Positions 53,977 through 60,055 of a DNA stretch of 60,055 bases are shown here, in pieces. Origin of the DNA: an uncultured Paenibacillaceae bacterium (GTDB lineage Bacteria > Bacillota > Bacilli > Paenibacillales > DA-C8); the NCBI GenBank assembly GCA_937957685.1, contig CALGAO010000016.1:1-60055 (forward strand), given 5' to 3'. A program made the position numbers and the translations under genes. Below the pieces are notes generated by a model. It worked only from the letters and a program-made list of their open reading frames with translations. It had not been told where the DNA came from and made no database searches. Within the stretch, counting starts at the first letter, position 1. Each line of letters begins with the position of its first letter.

Positions 53977-55689
53977 ATGATCACAGAGCTATCGATACGT
54001 AATCTGGCGGTAATCGAACATGTGCACGTCAGCTTCGGCCATGGATTCCACGTGCTCACAGGGGAGACCGGCGCGGGCAAATCGATGGTCATCGACGCGC
54101 TCACCCTTCTGGTTGGCGGGAGAGGTTCGTCGGAGCTGATCCGGCACGGGGAGAACAAGGCGGAGATCGAGGCGATGTTCGAGCTGGAACCGAACCATCC
54201 GGTCTGGGATACGCTGGCCGGACTCGGCATCGAAGCGGATGCGTCCGAGCCGCTGATCATCCGCAGGGAGATCACCAGTCAGGGCAAGAGCATCTGCCGC
54301 ATCAACGGCCAGATGGTCAATCTGACGATGCTGCGCGAAGTGGGCGACTGGCTGGTCAATATCCATGGTCAGCATGAGCATCAGTCGCTGCTGAAGACGG
54401 AACGCCACCTGGAGTGGCTGGACGTTTATGATGAATCGACCATCGCGCCCCTGAAGCAGGCCTACCTCGAGCTCTACGACCAGTACATCGCTGCCAGACG
54501 GGAGCTGTCTGAGTTGGAGCAGACGAGCAGGCAGATGTTGCAGATGCAGGATCTGTACAAGTTTCAATTGGAAGAGATCAACTCGGCGCGGCTGAAAGTC
54601 GGAGAGGACGAATGGCTGGAAGACGAGAAGCGAAAACTAGCTAATGCCGAGAAATTGATGCAGGCAGTCGCCGATGCGTATGATGCCCTGTATGCCAACG
54701 GACGGGCCTTGGACAGTCTGGGCAGAGCGATCAAGCGACTGGAGGATATCGTCCAGTTCGACCCTGGCACCCTCAGGCCGATCCTGGAGCAGGTGCAGGG
54801 AGCGTATTATCAGCTGGAGGACGCGGCTTATCAGACGAGGGACTATCGCGATTCGATCGAGTACAATCCGGAGCGGCTCGAGGAAATCGAGGATCGTCTG
54901 GCACTCATCTCCACCCTCAAGCGCAAATACGGCTCCTCAATCGAGGAGATCCTCGCGTATGCGGATCAGATACGGGCGCAGATCGAGCTCATGGAGAACA
55001 AGGATGAACGGATCGCAGAACTGCACCGCGCGATCGAGCAGGTGAGACCCAAGCTGGTGCAGGCGGCCCGGCAACTGAGCGAGGCGAGAAGAAATGCCGG
55101 AGATCGCCTGGCGCAGGAGATTGAACGGCAGCTGAAGGACCTGCACATGGTGCACACCCGGTTTTACGTCGAGCTCAGAACAGCCGGTGATGACAACGAA
55201 GACAGTTTCACGCGCAACGGGCGGGATCATGCGGAATTCCTGATCTCCCCGAATCCGGGTGAACCGTTGCGCCCGCTGGCGAAGATTGCCTCCGGCGGCG
55301 AGCTGTCGCGCATCATGCTGGCGCTGAAGACGATCTTCGCCCGCATCGACAAGGTGCCGGTGCTGGTGTTTGACGAAGTGGATACGGGCGTAAGCGGCCG
55401 CGCGGCCCAGGCGATCGCCGAGAAGCTGGCCGAACTGGCGGGCTCCTGCCAGGTGTTTGCAGTTACGCATCTGCCTCAGGTGGCGAGCATGGGGGACGAG
55501 CATTATTCCATCATGAAGGTGCTGAAGGACGGACGTACGTTCACGATCGTGGAACAACTGGCGAGGGAAGGGCGCATCGAGGAGACCGCGCGCCTCATGG
55601 GTGGAGCGGAGATCACCGAGGCGACCAGGAAGCATGCGGATGAGATGCTGAAGCTGGCCGATCAGATCAAGGCGACAAGACGCAGCTGA
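53977..55689 (+). CDS. recN: DNA repair protein RecN
   Basis: An SMC-like ATPase acting early in double-strand break repair. The 570-residue protein has Walker A LTGETGAGKSMVIDAL, two coiled-coil arms (about 150-350, with Q/E/K-rich helices such as KLMQAVADAYDALYANGRALD), the signature ASGGELSRIMLALK, and Walker B VLVFDEVDTGVSGRAAQAIAEKL. ATG 53977 has AGAGGTGA 5 nt upstream; a GTG at 53968 overlaps the SD. Confidence 0.95.
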   Translation: MITELSIRNLAVIEHVHVSFGHGFHVLTGETGAGKSMVIDALTLLVGGRGSSELIRHGENKAEIEAMFELEPNHPVWDTLAGLGIEADASEPLIIRREITSQGKSICRINGQMVNLTMLREVGDWLVNIHGQHEHQSLLKTERHLEWLDVYDESTIAPLKQAYLELYDQYIAARRELSELEQTSRQMLQMQDLYKFQLEEINSARLKVGEDEWLEDEKRKLANAEKLMQAVADAYDALYANGRALDSLGRAIKRLEDIVQFDPGTLRPILEQVQGAYYQLEDAAYQTRDYRDSIEYNPERLEEIEDRLALISTLKRKYGSSIEEILAYADQIRAQIELMENKDERIAELHRAIEQVRPKLVQAARQLSEARRNAGDRLAQEIERQLKDLHMVHTRFYVELRTAGDDNEDSFTRNGRDHAEFLISPNPGEPLRPLAKIASGGELSRIMLALKTIFARIDKVPVLVFDEVDTGVSGRAAQAIAEKLAELAGSCQVFAVTHLPQVASMGDEHYSIMKVLKDGRTFTIVEQLAREGRIEETARLMGGAEITEATRKHADEMLKLADQIKATRRS

Positions 55690-55960
55690 CGACCGGTGTT
55701 GACGTTTGTCGGAGTTCCGGCTGCTGAAGCCGGGCTCGTCAGCGGGAGATCATCCGTCAGTCAAGCCTTGCCGACGGATTCCAACCTCTCTTCGTTTTTT
55801 TCGCCAGTCATGCCGATCGGGTGGCACAAGTCCTTTTCATATGCAGCGTTGCAAGCAACTGTGGCATCATTTTCAGTTATAAAAGCACTGAGGCGGGGTT
55901 AACTTAAAGGTACGCCAAAAAGGCTCACGCATTCAACTCGGCATCTACTCAGAAAGGAGC
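55690..55960. other. Gap between recN and spoIVB
   Basis: No gene is supported. A CCGTC/GACGG hairpin (near 55756-55779) followed by a T-rich run may end recN transcripts. A sigma-F or sigma-G promoter for spoIVB is expected here but I cannot point to a convincing one. Confidence 0.4.
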
Positions 55961-57295
55961 GTGGGGATCCTGAGTGCCATGAGATCTGGACGATGGATTG
56001 GATTAGTGCTCGTTATCGCGATCTGTGCCTTTAGTTTATCCACTCCGTTTCAAACATTTGCATCGCTGCCTGATGAATTTCGTTTCTTCTCCGGACAGGA
56101 CAAGGAAGTTCACTTCTCTCTTCCGGTATCGGCATCCGTCTATGTCGAGCATCCGGACATCCTCAAGGTAAATGGAGAAGCCCAGCAATCTTTCCGCCTG
56201 GATCTGAATCATCCGCTATCATTGCAATCCGTAACAGCAGGCGACACGCAAGTGCAAGTGAAACTGTTCGGCAAGATCCCGCTCAAGACGTTCCAGGTGC
56301 ATGTCGAGCCGGAACTGAAGGTGATCCCGGGCGGACAGACCATCGGCGTCAAGATGAAATCCGACGGAGTCCTCGTCGTAGGCCATCATACGCTGACCAT
56401 AACTGGCGGCAAGAAAGTATCGCCCGGTCAGGAAGCCGGCATCCGGACAGGAGACCGGATCGTCAGCATCGATGGGCAGAAGCTGAAGGACATCGGTATG
56501 GTATCGACGCTCACGGCGGAAGCCGGCAAGGAGAATCGGTCCCTGAAGCTGACGATCATGCGCGGCAAGCAGCGGATCAAGATCGAACTGAAGCCTGAGC
56601 TGGACATGATGGAGAACGCCTACCGCCTGGGCTTGTACATCCGTGATTCCGCTGCCGGTGTGGGGACGCTGACGTTCTACGCACCCGAACATGGGGTGTA
56701 CGGAGCATTGGGACATGTCATCACCGATATGGACACGCAGACGCCCATCGTGGTTGGCAGCGGCGAGATCGTTCATACCCAGGTGACCAGCATCAGCAAG
56801 AGCCAGAATGGAGAGCCGGGTGAGAAAAGGGCCAATTTCTTTGAAAATGGCAAGGTTCTCGGCACGATACAGAAAAATACGGAGTTTGGCATCTTCGGCA
56901 AGATGAATGAAAACCCTGAGCATGGCATGTTCAAGGAACCGATCCCGGTCGCCTTCGCTGAGGAGGTCAAGGAAGGCCCGGCGAAGATCCTGACCGTTCT
57001 GAATGGTCAGAAGGTGGAAGAGTTTGATATCGAGATCGTGCATGCGGTCAAGCAAACGACGCCGCAAACCAAAGGCATGGTCATCAAGGTGAAGGATCCC
57101 AGGCTGATCGAGGCAACCGGAGGGATCGTCCAGGGGATGTCCGGAAGTCCGATTATCCAGGATGGCAAGCTGGTCGGGGCCGTTACCCATGTGTTTGTCA
57201 ACGACCCGTTATCCGGTTATGGGTGTTTTATCGAATGGATGCTGCGGGATGCGGGCATATATCTGAACCGTCATGAAGAACAGCGCGCCGGATGA
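55961..57295 (+). CDS. spoIVB: SpoIVB serine peptidase
   Basis: SpoIVB is secreted from the forespore and triggers activation of pro-sigma-K in the mother cell. The 444-residue protein has a signal/anchor helix (WIGLVLVIAICAFSLSTPFQTFA), a PDZ domain (about 130-205, GIRTGDRIVSIDGQKL), and an S55 peptidase domain with the His in GALGHVITD, the Ser in GIVQGMSGSPII and the Asp in THVFVNDP. Start is GTG 55961 (very close to AAAGGAG) or ATG 55979. The stop lies in the terminator stem. Confidence 0.94.
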   Translation: MGILSAMRSGRWIGLVLVIAICAFSLSTPFQTFASLPDEFRFFSGQDKEVHFSLPVSASVYVEHPDILKVNGEAQQSFRLDLNHPLSLQSVTAGDTQVQVKLFGKIPLKTFQVHVEPELKVIPGGQTIGVKMKSDGVLVVGHHTLTITGGKKVSPGQEAGIRTGDRIVSIDGQKLKDIGMVSTLTAEAGKENRSLKLTIMRGKQRIKIELKPELDMMENAYRLGLYIRDSAAGVGTLTFYAPEHGVYGALGHVITDMDTQTPIVVGSGEIVHTQVTSISKSQNGEPGEKRANFFENGKVLGTIQKNTEFGIFGKMNENPEHGMFKEPIPVAFAEEVKEGPAKILTVLNGQKVEEFDIEIVHAVKQTTPQTKGMVIKVKDPRLIEATGGIVQGMSGSPIIQDGKLVGAVTHVFVNDPLSGYGCFIEWMLRDAGIYLNRHEEQRAG

Positions 57296-57315
57296 CCTGA
57301 GGGTCGCCGGTTTTT
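57288..57315 (+). terminator. Terminator after spoIVB
   Basis: CCGG-at-GACC (57288-57297) pairs with GGTC-g-CCGG (57302-57310) and is followed by TTTTT. The spoIVB stop codon is inside the left arm. Confidence 0.8.
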
Positions 57316-57349
57316 CATTTGATCCGCGATTGCCAAAGGTTCTGACGTT

Positions 57350-57478
57350 TGTCGAATTCATGCAATCCATGATGCAGAAATGACGAAAAAATCATAAATA
57401 AATATTATATACGGTCGCAAGAAAAAAATAAAGGAAAATTTTTGTGGCAGGAGGATTTTTACAGTTAATGTCGAAAAA
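57350..57478 (+). promoter_or_regulatory. spo0A control region with 0A boxes and a sigma-H-like promoter
   Basis: Three TGNCGAA sequences (Spo0A boxes) are present: TGTCGAA at 57350-57356, TGACGAA at 57381-57387 and TGTCGAA at 57469-57475. A sigma-H-like -35 GGAGGATTT (57450-57458) lies 12 bp before TCGAAAAA (57471-57478), which keeps most of the -10 core. The third 0A box overlaps this -10. The layout agrees with autoregulation and sigma-H control as in B. subtilis. Confidence 0.7.
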
Positions 57479-57525
57479 CTTAAGAAGATAAGTGACTAAG
57501 CTTATGATTGGGGAGGAAAACGAAG

Positions 57526-58317
57526 TTGCAAACGATTAAAGTAATGTTGGCCGATGACAATCGAGAATTTACGAGCCTGTTGACGGAATTCATATCTGAC
57601 CAGGAGGATATGGAGGTAGTCGGAGTTGCTTACAACGGGGATGAAGTGATTCGTCTGCTCGAGGATGGCCTTCAGCCCGATGTCCTGATCCTTGATATCA
57701 TCATGCCTCATCTGGACGGACTGGGCGTACTTGAACAATTGAAGGCGAGCAACTTCCAGCCGTGCCCGAAGATCATCATGCTGACGGCGTTTGGTCAGGA
57801 GAATATCACCCAGAAGGCGGTTCAGCTTGGTGCATCGTATTACATATTGAAACCGTTTGACATGGATGTGCTGACGAACCGGATTCGCCAGCTGGTGAGC
57901 GGGGGAGGAACATCCGGCAGCGTGGCGGCGGTCAAGTCCTCGGTGGTTCCGATCACCAAGTCGAAGAATCTGGATTCGAACATCACCTCGATCATTCATG
58001 AGATCGGAGTACCCGCCCATATCAAGGGCTATCAATATCTGCGTGAAGCGATCACGATGGTGTATAACAATATCGAGATCCTGGGAGCCATTACCAAAAC
58101 GCTCTATCCGGCGATCGCCCAGAAGTACAAGACGACACCATCACGCGTGGAAAGGGCGATTCGCCATGCGATCGAAGTCGCCTGGACGCGAGGCAACATC
58201 GACTCGATCTCGCATCTGTTCGGCTATACGGTCAACATGTCCAAGTCCAAGCCGACGAACAGCGAATTCATCGCCATGGTGGCCGACAAGTTGCGGATCG
58301 AGCACAAGGTGTCGTAA
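57526..58317 (+). CDS. spo0A: Sporulation response regulator Spo0A
   Basis: Master regulator of entry into sporulation, end of the phosphorelay. The 263-residue protein has the receiver domain with acidic pocket ADD (10-11), phosphorylated Asp57 (VLILDIIMPHLDG), Thr in MLTAFG and Lys in ILKPFD, and the Spo0A-specific DNA-binding domain (ITSIIHEIGVPAHIKGYQYLREAITMVYNNIEILGAITKTLYPAIAQKYKTTPSRVERAIRHAIEVAWTRGN). TTG 57526 follows GGGGAGG at 9 nt and gives the expected N-terminus (QTIKVMLADDNREF); a TTG at 57508 overlaps the SD. Confidence 0.97.
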   Translation: MQTIKVMLADDNREFTSLLTEFISDQEDMEVVGVAYNGDEVIRLLEDGLQPDVLILDIIMPHLDGLGVLEQLKASNFQPCPKIIMLTAFGQENITQKAVQLGASYYILKPFDMDVLTNRIRQLVSGGGTSGSVAAVKSSVVPITKSKNLDSNITSIIHEIGVPAHIKGYQYLREAITMVYNNIEILGAITKTLYPAIAQKYKTTPSRVERAIRHAIEVAWTRGNIDSISHLFGYTVNMSKSKPTNSEFIAMVADKLRIEHKVS

Positions 58318-58418
58318 GCCAGGCGGGACAAGGGATTTCGGGTTTGCGTGAATTTTCTGACGAAACCGACCAATATTTTTCAGGCCAACAAACATCGAAA
58401 ATCCATGCCGATCAATTT

Positions 58419-58462
58419 CCCCTGTTTATTGGTTTGCAGCAGAACCAATGGCAGGGGTGTTT
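58419..58462 (+). promoter_or_regulatory. Hairpin enclosing the recombinase SD
   Basis: CCCCTG (58419-58424) pairs with CAGGGG (58452-58457); inside, ATTGGTT (58428-58434) pairs with AACCAAT (58443-58449). A TGTTTTT run follows, then the start ATG (58465). It looks like an intrinsic terminator (ending spo0A) that also hides the Shine-Dalgarno sequence of the recombinase gene. Confidence 0.7.
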
Positions 58463-58464
58463 TT

Positions 58465-59439
58465 ATGACGGAATTTGAATTCCAGATCGAAAACTTCATG
58501 CTGTACTGCACGTCCAAAAACCTGGCCCGGAAGACGCTGGCCAGTTATGAGCAGTCGCTCAAGTTGTTTGCGGCGTTTTTGCGGGACAAGTTTGACATCA
58601 CGGACCCGGCCCGCGTGCAGTCCGGCCATATCCGCCAGTACATCAAATACCTCCGGGAACGCGGCAAATACACGGTGGTGGTGGATGAGGTGCGGAAAGC
58701 GTGCAACCATCCCGATCGCCGTTCGGATTACAACAAGCCCATCTCCGCGACCACGATCGGCAATTATGTGCGCAACATCAAGGTGTTTTTCAACTATTTG
58801 TACGAGGTGGAAACCGCCATTCCGAAAAATCCGTGCGAAAAGATCGAAAACATCAAGCCCGAGCGAAAAGTGAAAAAGATGCTGACTGCCGACGAGATCA
58901 GGCGTGTGCTGAAGCAGTTTGACACCGCCACTTTCCACGGATACCGGAACCTGATGATCACCAAACTGTTGTTGGACACAGGCATGCGGGTCGGGGAATG
59001 CCTGTCGCTGACACCCGCCCAGTTCGATTTTCACCACAAAAGCATCCTGATCGTAAACCCGAAAAACAAGCAGCAGCGATACGTGTATTTTTCGCACCGT
59101 TTGTCCCGCGAACTGAAGCAGTGGATGAAGTTCCGGGACCGTTATTCAAGCAGCGAATTCATGTTTCCTACTACCAGGGGCACCCAACTGGAAGTCCGGA
59201 ACTATGAGAAGGCTTTGCGGGATGCCGGCGCCGGGGTGGGTGTGGACATTCACCCGCATCAACTGCGGAACAATTTCGCCAAGTACTACATCATGAACGG
59301 CGGAGACTGGTTCACGCTGTCCCGGATCCTCGGCCATTCATCAGTGGAGGTCACGCAGAAGGCGTACCTGGATTTCACGGATGAAGAAGTCGGGCAGAAG
59401 TACCAGCGGCACAGTCCCATCGAATATTTGAAACTGTAA
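58465..59439 (+). CDS. Tyrosine recombinase / integrase
   Basis: The 324-residue protein has an N-terminal SAM-like core-binding domain (FMLYCTSKNLARKTLASYEQSLKLFAAFL) and a C-terminal catalytic domain with the expected residues: Arg in LLDTGMRVGECL, Lys in NPKNKQQRYVYFS, H-x-x-R in IHPHQLRNNFAKYY, His in ILGHSSVEVTQKAY, and the nucleophile Tyr in KAYLDF. Codon choice (for example more CCC, TTT and GTG) differs from the neighbouring core genes. It is neither XerC/D by position nor a phage-linked integrase that I can place. SD CAGGGG lies in a hairpin. It probably belongs to a mobile element. Confidence 0.88.
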   Translation: MTEFEFQIENFMLYCTSKNLARKTLASYEQSLKLFAAFLRDKFDITDPARVQSGHIRQYIKYLRERGKYTVVVDEVRKACNHPDRRSDYNKPISATTIGNYVRNIKVFFNYLYEVETAIPKNPCEKIENIKPERKVKKMLTADEIRRVLKQFDTATFHGYRNLMITKLLLDTGMRVGECLSLTPAQFDFHHKSILIVNPKNKQQRYVYFSHRLSRELKQWMKFRDRYSSSEFMFPTTRGTQLEVRNYEKALRDAGAGVGVDIHPHQLRNNFAKYYIMNGGDWFTLSRILGHSSVEVTQKAYLDFTDEEVGQKYQRHSPIEYLKL

Positions 59440-59447
59440 ATGCAGTG

Positions 59448-59490
59448 CGTTCCGGCTGAAAGCCTTCACAGGCCGGAACGTTGTTTTTTC
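59448..59490 (+). terminator. Terminator after the recombinase gene
   Basis: A perfect 9-bp stem CGTTCCGGC / GCCGGAACG (59448-59456 with 59472-59480) precedes TTGTTTTTTC. Confidence 0.85.
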
Positions 59491-60055
59491 ATGGCCGGCT
59501 ATGGAACCTTTCGCGCCCTTGTACACTGCCGGCGCGCGCCTATCTCGGAGAAACACATGAAGCCCAGTTTATGCGGTGGGTTTGGTGCAGAGATTTGAGA
59601 ACCGGCGGAGCAAAACCTTGAAAGTCGCATTCTTTGACCGCCCAGGTCCGATTCCCCCGATAAAACCGGCGCGCGCCATGCACCGTAAACTGTAAAACGT
59701 TTAAGTTAAACGCTTGTTAAAAAAAATTTTGCAAAAGTGCGCAAAAGAGTTGGAAATCTGATTCACGACTTTTTATAATCGAAAGTGTAAGGTTCATCCA
59801 CGCTAATCCTTCAAAAGATTTCCGCTTTCGGTTCCCCCTCTCTTTACGACCTTTCGTCTTTTCCTTTCTTGCCTTTTGCCTTGGGTATGGCGTAATAAAG
59901 GACCTTGATTTTTGATAGTTCACAGAATGGACTTGTCCGAATCTCTTCCTCCCCGGCGCTTTTTATGACCGTTCGCTTTAGAAGTCCGGTGATTTAAGTC
60001 AGTTGTATCCGTCTCTTCGGCATGAAAAAAGAGGAAAACAACCCAACCAACACCG
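59491..60055. other. Non-coding tail with palindromes and an outward promoter
   Basis: No gene is supported. The 12-bp sequence CCGGCGCGCGCC occurs twice (59529-59540, 59666-59677), its GGCGCGCGCC core being palindromic. A 15-bp dyad CGTTTAAGTTAAACG lies at 59698-59712. From about 59800 the plus strand is pyrimidine-rich. A short frame opening ATGAAAAAAGAG at 60022 runs off the window without an SD. Confidence 0.5.
59750..59779 (+). promoter_or_regulatory. Promoter pointing out of the window
   Basis: TTGGAA (59750-59755), 18 bp, TATAAT (59774-59779). Transcription would run rightward through the pyrimidine-rich stretch to a gene beyond the window. Confidence 0.6.

Noticed and set aside
55696..55902. 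68-codon frame between recN and spoIVB
   Set aside because: No SD and overlaps a hairpin that looks like the recN terminator.
59717..59923. Minus-strand Lys/Arg-rich frame in the tail
   Set aside because: Arises from the pyrimidine-rich plus strand; GTG start without SD.
60022..60055. Possible start of a gene at the window edge (ATGAAAAAAGAG)
   Set aside because: No SD and only 11 codons visible; cannot be supported.

Overview
The window is a chromosomal segment of a moderately GC-rich (by eye somewhat above 55 %), endospore-forming member of the Bacillales, most likely Paenibacillaceae. The case rests on a complete spoIIIA operon, spoIVB and spo0A, on B. subtilis-like gene order (mntR-yqhO...yqhR-aroQ-yqhT-efp...yqhV-spoIIIAA-AH-accBC-yqhY-nusB-folD-xseAB-ispA-dxs-tlyA-argR-recN-spoIVB-spo0A), on strong Shine-Dalgarno sites with frequent GTG/TTG starts, and on a T-box leader. 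No rRNA, tRNA or CRISPR array was found.

Left part (1-26 kb), accessory metabolism. A tandem hairpin repeat precedes larB-larC, which make the nickel-pincer cofactor; larC carries an internal tract of about 150 residues, more than half histidine. Degenerate 33-nt copies of the larC 3' end follow, then a membrane-anchored protein with an NTR/TIMP-like pattern. A beta-oxidation operon on the minus strand (fadN-fadA-fadE-acyl-CoA synthetase) diverges from etfB-etfA across a FadR-box-like site. Next come a GIY-YIG protein, a GT4 glycosyltransferase, the enoyl reductase FabV, an Old Yellow Enzyme (namA) with a clear dyad operator, yidD, and metG under a T-box. The zinc uptake operon znuA-znuC-znuB is controlled by a promoter flanked by two Zur-like boxes in perfect inverted orientation, and ends next to ccdA.

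Right part (26.4-58.3 kb), the conserved yqh/spo block. It runs from the manganese regulator mntR through aroQ, yqhT and efp. An inserted group (lysC, ytwI and the sulfolactate genes comB-comA, with a very good sigma-E-type promoter) precedes yqhV and spoIIIAA-AH. Acetyl-CoA carboxylase subunits, Asp23-family genes (yqhY, amaP, DUF2273), nusB, folD, xseAB and ispA follow. The roughly 1-kb gap between ispA and the next gene holds a large structured RNA that by location and partner gene is OLE RNA; oapA (OLE-associated membrane protein) and dxs come directly after it, overlapping each other. tlyA, an unknown membrane-anchored protein, argR, recN, spoIVB and spo0A complete the block, with several 0A boxes before spo0A.

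The last 1.7 kb differs in base and codon use. It holds a tyrosine recombinase whose ribosome-binding site lies inside a strong hairpin, then a non-coding stretch with palindromes and an outward-facing promoter. This looks like the edge of a mobile or acquired segment.
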